NCBI RefSeq assembly: GCF_030817415.1
Contig: NZ_JAUSZI010000002.1
Location: 1,922,001 to 1,986,000 of the forward strand
DNA: 64,000 nucleotides
Direction: 5' to 3'
Origin: Streptomyces umbrinus
Lineage (GTDB): Bacteria > Actinomycetota > Actinomycetes > Streptomycetales > Streptomycetaceae
Every line of letters begins with the position of its first letter. Positions within the stretch are counted from its first letter, which is position 1. Shown in pieces: positions 23,951-32,341 of this stretch. The translations under genes were made by a program, and so were the position numbers. Below the pieces are notes generated by a model, which was not told the origin of the DNA, did no database searches, and saw nothing but the letters and a program-made list of their open reading frames with translations.

Positions 23951-24901
23951 TCACGCGGGCCCGAAGATGGGATCGACCCCGGTCAGGTCGCGGCTGGCCT
24001 CCCACAGACGTGCCGCGGCGTCCCGGTCGGCCAGCCGGTCGCCGACCGGTTCGAGTCTGGGCACGCCTCGCAGGCCGAACACCCGGGGCCCCCACAGCTG
24101 CCCGCCGCTCACGGACGGGTCGAGAACGGCCCGTACGGCAGGCCACGCGGCGTGCTCCTTGCCCTGGACGAGCAGACCGGCGGGCAGGCCTCGCAGCCGT
24201 TCACCGGTGGTGCGCCGGTGCACATCCGCGCGTTCGGGAGTCAGGGAGTCCAGCGCGCCGCCGGGGTGGGTCACCACGCTCGACACGGTGCTCGCGGCGG
24301 CCCGCAGCCGGCGGTCGAGCTCGAAGCCGAAGAGCATCTGCGCGAGTTTGGAGCGGGAGTAGGTGCGCTTGGGCTGGTAGTCCCGGGTGCTCTGCAGGTC
24401 GGCGAGGTCCAGCCGCACGGACTTGCCCGTGAAGCTTCCGGTGGTGACGACGCGGCCGGCGGGCGCGGCCGCCAGCAGGGGCGCGAGCCATGCCGTCAGC
24501 GCGAAGTGCCCGAGGTGGTTGATGCCGAACATCCACTCGTTGCCGTCCGCGGTCTCCCGGCGCTCCGGCTCTTCGATCAGGACCCCGGCGTTGTGGACCA
24601 CCGCGTCCAGGCTGTCCATCTCCAGCGCGTCCACACAGGCCCGCAGTGAGGGCAGGTCGGCGAGGTCCAGCCTCAGATGACGTACGCGGGCGTCGGGGAC
24701 ACGGGAGCGGATGGAGACCATGGCCGCTTCGGCCCTGGCCGCGTCGCGGCTGCCGAGCACCACCGTGGCGCCGGTGCCGGCGAGCTGCTCGGCGACGAAG
24801 TACCCGATGCCCGCGTTGCCGCCGGTGACCAGGAAGGTCTTGCCGTCGGCACGCGGGGGCCGGTGAACGGACCACGGCAGGGACTGGACTGCGGACGGCA
24901 T
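23951..24901 (-). CDS. Short-chain dehydrogenase/reductase (retinol-dehydrogenase-like)
   Basis: 316-aa NAD(P)-dependent oxidoreductase of the classical/extended SDR superfamily. The cofactor site TGGNAGIG is near residue 26, followed by VVLGSRD (a basic residue after beta 2 favours NADPH), VVHNAGVL for the central NAG motif, TTGSFTGK for the catalytic Ser strand, and YSRSK with the Tyr/Lys pair. It is slightly longer than minimal SDRs, as in the WW-oxidoreductase/retinol dehydrogenase group. The ATG at 24901 is the first start and has AGGAG-like bases (CAAGGAGCC) just upstream. It diverges from the VOC gene at 25136. Substrate cannot be inferred. Confidence 0.92.
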   Translation of the reverse strand: MPSAVQSLPWSVHRPPRADGKTFLVTGGNAGIGYFVAEQLAGTGATVVLGSRDAARAEAAMVSIRSRVPDARVRHLRLDLADLPSLRACVDALEMDSLDAVVHNAGVLIEEPERRETADGNEWMFGINHLGHFALTAWLAPLLAAAPAGRVVTTGSFTGKSVRLDLADLQSTRDYQPKRTYSRSKLAQMLFGFELDRRLRAAASTVSSVVTHPGGALDSLTPERADVHRRTTGERLRGLPAGLLVQGKEHAAWPAVRAVLDPSVSGGQLWGPRVFGLRGVPRLEPVGDRLADRDAAARLWEASRDLTGVDPIFGPA

Positions 24902-24994
24902 GGCAGGCTCCTTGCGTTCGGGACGGTCTGGCTGTGTTTGTGGGGGGCCGTGCGTTCATGGCCGATGCCCACATCCCCAAGATCCCGGCGGCCT

Positions 24995-25033
24995 CCGACA
25001 GATCACCGACAGATGCCGTCCGTCGCCGACAGG
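24995..25033. repeat. Three CCGACAG direct repeats in the SDR/VOC divergent promoter region
   Basis: CCGACAG occurs at 24995, 25006 and 25026, spaced 11 and 20 bases apart (about one and two helical turns). This suits a cooperative regulator binding one DNA face. No matching regulator gene lies beside it. Confidence 0.35.
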
Positions 25034-25135
25034 CTGGCGACACGGCTGCCCATCCGCAGCCGGACCGTTGACGAGACCCTGGACAATCCTCGAAGGCGGG
25101 GCCGGACCCGCGTCGCTGAGAGGCAGGAGACGTCC

Positions 25136-25567
25136 ATGACCGTTCTCGACTCCCCGATCCCGCGCTTCCACCTGGCCATGCCGGTCGACGACCTGGCGGC
25201 CGCCCGCCGTTTCTACGGTGAGGTGCTTGGCCTGGAGCAGGGCCGCAGCTCGGACACCTGGGTGGACTGGAACCTGCACGGCCACCAGTTCGTCACGCAC
25301 CTCTCGCCGGAGCGCGCCCAGCGCATACACAACCCGGTCGACGGCCACGACGTACCCGTGCCGCACTTCGGGCTGGTCCTCACGGTCCCCGCGTTCCAGC
25401 AGCTGGCGGACCGGCTGCGCGCGGCGGACGCAGAGTTCGTCATCGAGCCCTACGTCCGCTTCCAGGGGCAGACCGGCGAGCAGTGGACGATGTTCCTCCT
25501 CGACCCGGCCGGCAACGCCCTGGAGTTCAAGGCGTTCGCCGACGACTCCCAGGTCTTCGCCGCCTGA
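25136..25567 (+). CDS. VOC-superfamily protein (glyoxalase/bleomycin-resistance fold)
   Basis: 143-aa metal-dependent or binding protein of the vicinal-oxygen-chelate fold, with two beta-alpha-beta-beta-beta modules. RFHLAMPVDDLAAARRFYGEVLGLEQG is the hallmark opening with a candidate metal His. The second module starts PVPHFGLVLTVPAFQQLADRL and ends with FLLDPAGNALEFKAF, whose terminal Glu is the usual last metal ligand. AGGAG precedes the ATG at 25136. It is divergent from an SDR gene, possibly sharing control through the CCGACAG repeats. Members act as lyases, dioxygenases or resistance proteins; the specific role is not readable here. Confidence 0.88.
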   Translation: MTVLDSPIPRFHLAMPVDDLAAARRFYGEVLGLEQGRSSDTWVDWNLHGHQFVTHLSPERAQRIHNPVDGHDVPVPHFGLVLTVPAFQQLADRLRAADAEFVIEPYVRFQGQTGEQWTMFLLDPAGNALEFKAFADDSQVFAA

Positions 25568-25585
25568 CGCGCGACCGGCTCGCGT

Positions 25586-27433
25586 TCAGCGCAGGTCGGC
25601 CCGGGCGGGGCTGCCGTCGAGAGGGTCGTCGAGGGGGTCGATGGCGTCCTCGTCGAGGAAGCCGCCCGACTGGTGCTGCCACAGCTTCGCGTACGCGCCC
25701 TCCGACGCGAGCAGCTCCTGGTGCGTGCCCTGCTCGATGATCCGTCCGCGGTCGAGGACGACGAGTCGGTCCATGGTGGCGACCGTGCTCAGCCGGTGCG
25801 CCACCACGAGCGCCGTCCGCCCCTCCATGAGCCGCCACAGCGCCTCCTGGACGAGGATCTCGCTCTCGGAGTCCAGCGCGCTGGTTGCCTCGTCGAGCAG
25901 CAGGATCGGCGCGTCGCGCAGGATCGCCCTCGCGAGAGCGACCCGCTGGCGCTGTCCGCCGGACAGCTTCACACCGCGCTCGCCCACCATGGTGTCGAAG
26001 CCGTCCGGCAGCGCGTCGGCGAACTCCGCGACGTGCGCCGCCTCGGCCGCCCGGCGGATCTCGGCGTCGGTGGCGTCCGGCCGGGCGAACGCGATGTTCT
26101 CCCGCAGCGTGCGGTGGAACATCGCCGGGTCCTGCGGTACGTAGGCGATCAGACCGCGCAGGTCGGCCTGGCGCAGCCTGCTGATGTCCTGGCCACCGAT
26201 CAGGATCCGGCCGGCGTCGATGTCCGTCATCCTCAGCAGCAGCCGGGTGAGCGTGGTCTTGCCGCCGCCGGACCGTCCGACGAGGCCGATCTTCGTCCCA
26301 CTGGGCACGGCCAGGTCGAGGTCCTCGAAGAGCGGCTCCGCGCCCCCGTGGGCGAAGGTCACCTGCTCGAAGCGGACGTCGGCGGCCCCGGGCAGCGGCG
26401 CCGGTGTCGCCGGGTCGAGCACGGTCGGCGGCGCCAGCAGCAGTTCGGTGAACTGCGAGGCCTCCGTCATCGCGCTCTCCAGGCGGCGGTAGATCTGGTT
26501 GAACTCGAACATGATCCGCGTCGCGTTCGTGTAGTACGTGAAGGCGACCACGACCGCCTCCACGCCGAGCCGCCCCCCGCCGAGCGCGACCGCGAGCAAC
26601 AGGCCGAGCGCGTTGGTCAGTACGGACATGGGCGCGACCAGCGTGTCGATGCGCAGGTTGCCGTAGTCCCACGACCTCAGCGTGAGCCGCCGCGACTGCG
26701 CGACGCGGGAGCGGTGCTCGGCCGCCTCCCGTTCCTCGGCCGCGAACGCCCGGACCGTGTCCATGTTCATCAGGCTGTCGGCGACGTGGCCCGCCACCCT
26801 GGCGATCGCCTCCTCGCGCTTGTCGACGAGCGCCTGACGGCGACGGATGAGGGGCACCACGAGCAGCGCCGTGAACGCGATCATCGTCAACAGGCCCACA
26901 ACGAGCAGCGGTTCATAGCGCCACAGCACCACCGACCCGAACACGAGCGGCACCAGACTGGCCACGACCTGGAACGTCAGGGTGTCGACGAACTCCTCGA
27001 AGCGGGAGGCGAAGCTCAGCACCCGCTTGGTCAGCGCCCCGGCGAAGTTGTCGTGGAAGAACGCCGCGTCCTTGGCGAAGAGCTCGTCCATGCCGACCAC
27101 GTACAGCCGCTCGATACCGCGGGCGGCAAGGCGGTTCAGACAGTGCAGGCCGATGCGCCACAGTATTTCCGCGAGCAGCAGGGCACCGGCGAAGCCGAGA
27201 ACGTACGGCAGCGTCGAGCCGAGGTCGATACCGGCGTCACCGGCGATGCGGCCGACGAGCTTCGCGACGATCAGCGGCGCAATGTAGTTGATGCCGATGT
27301 TGCCCAGTGCGGGCATCAGCATCGCGGGTACCGTCAGCCACCGTAACCGGGCCAACTCCCGTCCGTAGTACCGGAGTGCCAGGAGCACCGAGCCCCTGCT
27401 CCGCGGAACCTCTCGCGATTCGGGCGATTCCAT
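25586..27433 (-). CDS. ABC exporter, fused transmembrane and ATPase domains
   Basis: 615-aa half-transporter of the MsbA/MDR type. The membrane domain (about 15-330) has six helices, beginning LRWLTVPAMLMPALGNIGINYIA and including the DNFAGALTKRVLSF loop. The ATPase domain has Walker A GRSGGGKTT, Q-loop VPQDPAMFHRTL, signature LSGGQRQR, Walker B ILLLDEATSALDSES and switch VVAHRLS, all canonical, so it can act as a homodimer. The C-terminal 35 residues are acidic. The start is uncertain: ATG 27433 has only a weak GGGTTGGA, and an ATG at 27517 would add 28 residues. Cargo is unknown. It is convergent with the VOC gene, 18 bases apart. Confidence 0.93.
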   Translation of the reverse strand: MESPESREVPRSRGSVLLALRYYGRELARLRWLTVPAMLMPALGNIGINYIAPLIVAKLVGRIAGDAGIDLGSTLPYVLGFAGALLLAEILWRIGLHCLNRLAARGIERLYVVGMDELFAKDAAFFHDNFAGALTKRVLSFASRFEEFVDTLTFQVVASLVPLVFGSVVLWRYEPLLVVGLLTMIAFTALLVVPLIRRRQALVDKREEAIARVAGHVADSLMNMDTVRAFAAEEREAAEHRSRVAQSRRLTLRSWDYGNLRIDTLVAPMSVLTNALGLLLAVALGGGRLGVEAVVVAFTYYTNATRIMFEFNQIYRRLESAMTEASQFTELLLAPPTVLDPATPAPLPGAADVRFEQVTFAHGGAEPLFEDLDLAVPSGTKIGLVGRSGGGKTTLTRLLLRMTDIDAGRILIGGQDISRLRQADLRGLIAYVPQDPAMFHRTLRENIAFARPDATDAEIRRAAEAAHVAEFADALPDGFDTMVGERGVKLSGGQRQRVALARAILRDAPILLLDEATSALDSESEILVQEALWRLMEGRTALVVAHRLSTVATMDRLVVLDRGRIIEQGTHQELLASEGAYAKLWQHQSGGFLDEDAIDPLDDPLDGSPARADLR

Positions 27434-27844
27434 TCCAACCCTGTGGTGTTGTGTGCCAACTGGAACCGAATCGTCCCGCGACGGCACCCCCCGAGTCCAA
27501 GCGTTTTTCTCAGCCATTGGCCCGCCCCTACCGGTGCGCCCCCGTACGCCCGCGTGCGCGCCGGTACGCCCGGGTGGCCGCCCCCTCCCCGCCACCGGGA
27601 CGGGTCAGGTACACACGGCACGCGCGGAATGGACCACTGCAGAATGTTTTCACCACGGGCACAGAATTACTTCGCGTTCTCCTCAATTGCGTTCCGCCTG
27701 CCGCGATTTATCCACCGGGCCGGGCCACGGGATTGCCTCGCCAATTGGCGGGCATAATTGCGTGCGAATCTCAGCCCGGCCGGTTGAATGGCCGTATCGA
27801 CACCGCTCGTTCATCCGGGTACGACACGAAGAAGGACCAGCCCA
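27434..27844. other. 411-bp intergenic region with an AT-rich core
   Basis: No convincing gene is present. Bases 27640-27780 are distinctly AT-richer than the surroundings and contain the 12-bp palindrome at 27739. They probably carry the promoter of the small ORF at 27845 and, on the other strand, that of the ABC exporter. Confidence 0.6.
27739..27750. promoter_or_regulatory. Perfect 12-bp palindrome CGCCAATTGGCG
   Basis: A gapless palindrome in the AT-rich intergenic core, about 95 bases before the small ORF. Its size fits a dimeric regulator site; the regulator is unknown. Confidence 0.4.
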
Positions 27845-28015
27845 GTGATACCCAGCTCAACCCGAAACGATCATCTGCCGGTCTACGAGAGCCTGGTGCG
27901 TGAGCGCGGTGACGTCGTGGAGGAAGCCCGCGCGGTGGCCGAGCAGACGCAGCGCCAGATGCCCGAGGCACTCAACGGACACGAAGCGGTTCAACCGGAG
28001 CACGGCCCCCGGTGA
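27845..28015 (+). CDS. Small hypothetical protein, 56 aa
   Basis: GTG at 27845 with AAGGA eight bases upstream opens a 57-codon frame ending at 28015. The product is hydrophilic and mostly helical in appearance, with a charged core YESLVRERGDVVEEARAVAE followed by QTQRQMPEALNG. There is no signal peptide, Cys or membrane helix. Codon third positions are GC-rich as in genuine genes here, in contrast to the AT-rich DNA just upstream. I recognise no family. It could be a small regulator or an antitoxin-like helical protein, but no partner gene is adjacent. The next gene begins 193 bases downstream. Confidence 0.55.
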   Translation: MIPSSTRNDHLPVYESLVRERGDVVEEARAVAEQTQRQMPEALNGHEAVQPEHGPR

Positions 28016-28089
28016 GCCCGCTCCGGCCGGGCGCAGTACACCGCCGTAACCCACAGACCCCCCGGAGAACCCGCGCAGGAGTCTCACAC

Positions 28090-28105
28090 GGACTGCACAC
28101 AGTCC
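28090..28105. promoter_or_regulatory. Inverted repeat GGACTG-N4-CAGTCC
   Basis: Perfect 6-bp arms around CACA, 75 bases after the small ORF and 103 before the zinc-ribbon gene. It could be a short hairpin terminator or an operator. Confidence 0.4.
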
Positions 28106-28208
28106 CTCGAAAGCCTCGTTAGCGTTGCTGGCCGCTCGATCCCACGTACGAACGTGTCCGGGCCGCGGCCCGGAGGGTCGACGGTGCGTCAACCCAGGAA
28201 GACCCCAG

Positions 28209-29051
28209 ATGGACTACTGCTCCTCCTGCCGCCGGCATCTCAATGGCGCCCTGGTGTGTCCAGGGTGCGGTGCCTACGCCCCGGACATCGCCCCGATCAC
28301 CGCCGGCGGTCACACCGTCCCGGCCACCTCGACGGGGGCGGGCACACCGCCCGCACGGGATGCCGCCCCGGCGGACACATGGCACGACGACCGGCCGCAC
28401 GCCACGGCCGGCGGGGCAGCGATCACGGCGGCCATGAGCGAGCACCCGCGGACCGGTCCGGGCAACGACCTCGTACCCGTGCCGTCCGCCCCTCAGGGAC
28501 GGGCGGCACGGCGTCGCCAGCGGGCCCGCTGGAAGAAGAACCAGCGCCGGGCCGTGGTGGCGACCGCCGTCGCACTCGTCGGAGGCGGCCTGACGGTGTC
28601 CGTGATGGACCAGCAGTCCGGTGACCGGGCACAGGCGGCCACGGCGCCCGAGTCCACGGGCACGGATACGGACATCGCCGAGAAGCCGTCGACGCCGTAC
28701 ACGCCGCCGAGCAGGACGCGGCCCGACTCGGGCGCCTCCTCCCCCACGTCCTCCGCGCCCGAGCGCCCCAGCCGGCAGCGCACCGCCGCCCCGCCCCAGA
28801 GCACGCCCTCGAACCTGCGACCCGACTCGGCCGCCCCGCCGCGCGGTACGACGACCGAGGAGTCGGCCCCTCAGCCGCAGACGACCTCCCCGTCCGCGGA
28901 GGACACGGCCTCCGACCGCAACGAGGCGCAGCCCAGCCAGACGCCCACGCCCTCTGCCACCGAGCCGAGTTCGCAGCCGCCGCAGACGAGCCCCGCGCCG
29001 ACCGCGACCTCGCCGTCGCAGATATGCCTGCTCGTGGTGTGCCTCGGCTGA
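28209..29051 (+). CDS. SCO2400-like zinc-ribbon, single-pass membrane protein
   Basis: 280-aa protein typical of Streptomyces. It begins MDYCSSCRRHLNGALVCPGCGAYAPDIAP, a four-Cys zinc ribbon (C4, C7, C17, C20). A flexible Ala/Pro/Thr region follows, then a strongly basic stretch RRRQRARWKKNQRR and one membrane helix (AVVATAVALVGGGLTVSVM, about 117-135). By the positive-inside rule the ribbon is cytoplasmic and the long Pro/Ser/Thr/Gln tail is outside. The tail ends in ICLLVVCLG with two cysteines. ATG 28209 is the first start after the hairpin. Function is unknown; the layout suggests a tethered sensor or wall-spanning protein. Confidence 0.85.
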   Translation: MDYCSSCRRHLNGALVCPGCGAYAPDIAPITAGGHTVPATSTGAGTPPARDAAPADTWHDDRPHATAGGAAITAAMSEHPRTGPGNDLVPVPSAPQGRAARRRQRARWKKNQRRAVVATAVALVGGGLTVSVMDQQSGDRAQAATAPESTGTDTDIAEKPSTPYTPPSRTRPDSGASSPTSSAPERPSRQRTAAPPQSTPSNLRPDSAAPPRGTTTEESAPQPQTTSPSAEDTASDRNEAQPSQTPTPSATEPSSQPPQTSPAPTATSPSQICLLVVCLG

Positions 29052-29111
29052 CGGCGTCGAGTTCACCGGCGAACCGACCGCTCTCGGCTCCTGTCGACGT
29101 AGTCTTCGGCC

Positions 29112-30131
29112 GTGGCCGAGAGCGAACTGATGCGCCTTCCCGACATGCCGCTGCACGATCCGTTCGTCGTCGCCGACCCGAAGACGCGCGCCTACCACCT
29201 CTACACGTCCAACGACCCTTCCGTGTCGGGCGTGGACGGCACCGGCACGATGGTCTACCGCAGCGAGGGCCTGCGCGACTGGACGCGTCCCGTCGTGGTC
29301 TTCCTGGCCGCCGAGCAGCAGGAACTCTGGGCGGCCGACGGCGGATGGGCGCCGGAGGTCCACGAATGGGGCGGCAGGTACTACCTGTTCACCACGCTGC
29401 ACAACCAGGACAGACCGATTCCGGTTCCTCCGCCGAACCAGTGGGGTGTGCCGTTCCAGATCCCGGCCCACATGCGCGGCACGATCACGGCCGTTTCCGA
29501 CTCGCTGCTGGGCCCCTTCACCGTCGTCGACCCGTCACGCCCCACCCCACCCGAAAATCTCATGACCCTCGACGGCACGCTCCACGTCGACCCGTCCGGA
29601 CAGCCCTGGATGGTGTACGCGCACGAGTGGCTGCAGACCATCGACGGAACCATGGAGGCGATCCGCCTGGCCCCGGACCTGACCCGGACGATCGGCGAAC
29701 CGGTCCTCCTGTTCAAGGCCTCGGACGCGTCCTGGATCACCGAGCAGATCCCCGCCGGCCTGCCGAACCAGCTCCCGCCCTACGTCACCGACGGCCCCCA
29801 GCTCCACCGCACCCCTGACGGGTCCCTGCTCATGCTGTGGTCGACGTACGAGAAGAACGTGGTCGGCCGGGACGGGTCCATCAGCGGCGGCTATGTGCAG
29901 ACCTACGCCACCTCCAGGTCCGGCAGCATCACAGGGCCGTGGCGGCAGCACCGGCCACTGGTCCGCGACGACAGCGGCCACGGCATGCTGTTCCACACCT
30001 TCGACGACCGGCTGATGATGATCCTCCACCGCCCCTTCGAGAACGCACGGGGCAAGCTGTACGAGATGGAACTCAGCGGCCACGAGCTGCGCGTGCTCCG
30101 CCGACGCGCCGACCTCGACGGCGGCGGCTGA
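29112..30131 (+). CDS. Glycoside hydrolase family 43-like protein
   Basis: 339-aa five-bladed beta-propeller enzyme. PLHDPFVVADP supplies the catalytic base D16, TLDGTLHVDPSG the pKa-modulating D154, and MVYAHEW the probable acid E172; WAPEVHEWGGRYYLF is another family block. GH43 enzymes act on arabinan or xylan side chains. No signal peptide is visible from either the GTG at 29112 or the ATG at 29130, so it is predicted to be cytosolic, trimming imported oligosaccharides. The start is uncertain: neither candidate has a strong Shine-Dalgarno. It is transcribed after the zinc-ribbon gene with a 60-base gap and convergent with the M24 gene. Confidence 0.87.
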   Translation: MAESELMRLPDMPLHDPFVVADPKTRAYHLYTSNDPSVSGVDGTGTMVYRSEGLRDWTRPVVVFLAAEQQELWAADGGWAPEVHEWGGRYYLFTTLHNQDRPIPVPPPNQWGVPFQIPAHMRGTITAVSDSLLGPFTVVDPSRPTPPENLMTLDGTLHVDPSGQPWMVYAHEWLQTIDGTMEAIRLAPDLTRTIGEPVLLFKASDASWITEQIPAGLPNQLPPYVTDGPQLHRTPDGSLLMLWSTYEKNVVGRDGSISGGYVQTYATSRSGSITGPWRQHRPLVRDDSGHGMLFHTFDDRLMMILHRPFENARGKLYEMELSGHELRVLRRRADLDGGG

Positions 30132-30198
30132 CACCGCGCGGCGTCCGGATTCGGCGGGCCGAGGCGCAGGAACCCCGCGGCGTCGGTGGCGTGACCGA

Positions 30199-30891
30199 TC
30201 AGCCCAGGTCGAGCAGTTCCTCGTGGAAGCCGCCGAACCCGCGCTCCTGGTCGACGAGATGGATCTCCAGGATCCAGTGGCAGCGGCGCCCGGCCTTGTC
30301 GGTGCGCCGCATCGGGGTGTCGTTGCCCGGCGCGATGTACGACTCCACGTCCGCGCCGTCGATCCACTCGTGCGGGAACTCGCCGACCAGGTGCCCGGCG
30401 TGCCAGCCGCCCAGCTCCCACCCGGCGTCGGTGGCGAGCCGCTCGACCTCGGCGTACAGCCGCTTGCCGGTGATGCCGGTCTCGCTCTCGAAGAACCGCT
30501 GCCCGGCCGCGAAGATCTTCGGCAGGTCGTCCTTCAGCCGCCGCTTGACCGGATCGTCGCCCAGTACGAAGGTGCGCCCGAAGTCGGCCTCGTACTCCTC
30601 GAAGATGGGTCCGAAGTCGGCGAACACGATGTCGTCCGCGTCGATCGCACGGTCCGGCGGGTTCTCCCGGTACGGCTTCAGCGTGTTGGGGCCGGAGCGC
30701 ACGATCCGCTTGTGCCAGTGCCGGGTCGTGCCGAACATCTCGTTCGCCAGATCCCGGACCCGGTCGCTGACCGCCCGCTCCCGCTGCCCCGGCGCGACGA
30801 GCCCGCGCTCCTCGATCTCCGCGAAGAGCCGCTCGGCCTTCGCCTGAGCGTCCAGCAGTCGCGCCCCGCGCGTGGGTTCGTCGTCCGCCAT
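30199..30891 (-). CDS. M24-family metallopeptidase-like protein (pita-bread fold)
   Basis: 230-aa protein of the aminopeptidase P/creatinase superfamily, lacking the usual N-terminal domain. Metal ligands can be placed at D92 (FADFGPIF), D103 (EADFGRTF), H167 in GGWHAGHLVG, E209 (WILEIHLVD) and E224 or E225 in GFHEELL. The order and spacing match the five-ligand dinuclear site. Domain size is close to a bare catalytic domain, as in methionine aminopeptidase, but the sequence is nearer to creatinase-like proteins. The ATG at 30891 is followed by an acidic start; the Shine-Dalgarno is weak. Substrate is unknown. Confidence 0.82.
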   Translation of the reverse strand: MADDEPTRGARLLDAQAKAERLFAEIEERGLVAPGQRERAVSDRVRDLANEMFGTTRHWHKRIVRSGPNTLKPYRENPPDRAIDADDIVFADFGPIFEEYEADFGRTFVLGDDPVKRRLKDDLPKIFAAGQRFFESETGITGKRLYAEVERLATDAGWELGGWHAGHLVGEFPHEWIDGADVESYIAPGNDTPMRRTDKAGRRCHWILEIHLVDQERGFGGFHEELLDLG

Positions 30892-31078
30892 GCGCCCGAC
30901 CGTAGGCGGGTGAATCTTCGTCCGGCAACCGGATTCATCACGGCGACCGCCTCCCGGACGACCGTACCCGGGCGCCCGTCTCGTACAAACGCACATTCCA
31001 GGCCTGCTAATCAATGATCCGGCTCATGCAATGAGACAGTGGGCTTTCGCCTTGCATATGCGGCAGTATCATCGGCGC

Positions 31079-31465
31079 ATGCACACCTACCGGATCGGGG
31101 ACGCCGCCGCCCTGCTCGGTGTCAGCGCCGACACCGTGAGGCGCCTGGTCGACGGTGGGAGACTCGCCGCCGAACGCGACGGGACGGGCCGCCGGATCAT
31201 CCCGGGGCCGGTCCTCGCCGCCTGTGCCCGGCAGTTGCACCGCACGGACCGGGAGAACGCCGGCTCCTCGGCCCGCAACCGCCTCTCCGGCATCGTCACG
31301 GACGTGATCCTCGGAGACGTGTCCGCGCAGGTGGAGATCCAGGCGGGGCCGTTCCGGGTGGTGTCCCTGGTCAGCCGCGAGTCGGCCGAGGAGTTGAAGC
31401 TGGAGCCCGGTGTTCCGGCGGTTGCCGTGATCAAGTCGACCAACGTGGTCGTCGAGAGACCGTAG
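31079..31465 (+). CDS. HTH-Mop fusion: molybdate-responsive regulator
   Basis: 128-aa cytosolic protein joining a MerR/excisionase-type helix-turn-helix (residues 1-50, YRIGDAAALLGVSADTVRRLVDGGRL) to one Mop/TOBE domain (about 66-126, SARNRLSGIVTDVILGDVSAQVEI to AVIKSTNVVV). Mop domains bind molybdate or tungstate as oligomers, so this is a compact ModE analogue. It lies immediately before modABC, whose expression it probably controls. No Shine-Dalgarno precedes ATG 31079. A TATCAT hexamer at 31067-31072 suggests a leaderless transcript, and GCATATGC (31054-31061) is a palindrome just upstream that could be its own operator. Confidence 0.9.
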   Translation: MHTYRIGDAAALLGVSADTVRRLVDGGRLAAERDGTGRRIIPGPVLAACARQLHRTDRENAGSSARNRLSGIVTDVILGDVSAQVEIQAGPFRVVSLVSRESAEELKLEPGVPAVAVIKSTNVVVERP

Positions 31466-31516
31466 AGGAGTCCCGCGGTGGATTCTTCGTCATGTGACAG
31501 AGGGAGTAGATCCGTG

Positions 31517-32341
31517 ATGACTCGTTCCGCGCGCCGGACCCGCCGGACCCTGCAGGTGGCCGGTGCGGGAGCCGCCGCGTTGCTCGCCCTGAGCGCCTGC
31601 TCCTCCTCCGACGACTCGTCGACGGGGTCCGACTCCTCCACGTCGGCGTCCTCGCCGGACAAGCTTTCCGGCACGGTGACCGTGTTCGCCGCGGCCTCTC
31701 TGAAGGAGAGCTTCACCGCGCTGGGCAAGGAGTTCGAGCAGGAGCACCCCGGCACGAAGGTGATGTTCAGCTTCGGCGGCAGCGACTCGCTCGCCGCGAG
31801 CATCACCGGCGGCGCCCCTGCCGACGTGTTCGCCTCCGCCAGCCCCAAGACGATGGCCATCGTCACGGACAAGGGCGACGCGTCGGGGACGCCCGCCACC
31901 TTCGTCCGCAATCAGCTCGAAATCGCCACCCTGCCCGGCAACCCCGACAAGATCGCCTCTCTCAAGGACCTCACCAAGTCGGGCCTGAAGGTCGTGCTCT
32001 GCGACAAGACCGTGCCGTGCGGCGCCGCCGCCCAGAAGGCCCTGGACGCCGGCAAGCTCAAGCTCACACCGGTCTCGTACGAGCAGGACGTCAAGGCCGC
32101 CCTGACCAAGGTCGAGCTCAAGGAGGCCGACGCGGCCGTCGTCTACAAGACCGATGTGAACGCCGCCGGTGACAAGGTGGAGGGCGTGGACTTCCCCGAG
32201 TCGGCCGACGCCATCAACGACTACCCGATCGTCCAGCTGAAGGACGCCCCCAACGCCGAGGCGGCCGAGGCGTTCATCGCGCTCGTGCAGTCCGCCGACG
32301 GCCAGAAGGTCCTGACCGAGGCCGGGTTCCTCAAGCCGTGA
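31517..32341 (+). CDS. modA: Molybdate-binding lipoprotein
   Basis: 274-aa solute-binding protein of the high-affinity molybdate importer. The signal ends in a lipobox LSAC with Cys28 lipidated, followed by a Ser/Asp linker. The mature part starts GTVTVFAAASLKESFTALG, whose Ser residues contact the oxyanion; SFGGSDSLAASITGGAPADVFASAS and VSYEQDVKAALTKVE are further ModA blocks. AGGGAG at 31501-31506 supports either GTG 31514 or ATG 31517. It is followed by modB with a GTGA overlap and preceded by the HTH-Mop regulator. Expected to respond to molybdate limitation. Confidence 0.96.
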   Translation: MTRSARRTRRTLQVAGAGAAALLALSACSSSDDSSTGSDSSTSASSPDKLSGTVTVFAAASLKESFTALGKEFEQEHPGTKVMFSFGGSDSLAASITGGAPADVFASASPKTMAIVTDKGDASGTPATFVRNQLEIATLPGNPDKIASLKDLTKSGLKVVLCDKTVPCGAAAQKALDAGKLKLTPVSYEQDVKAALTKVELKEADAAVVYKTDVNAAGDKVEGVDFPESADAINDYPIVQLKDAPNAEAAEAFIALVQSADGQKVLTEAGFLKP

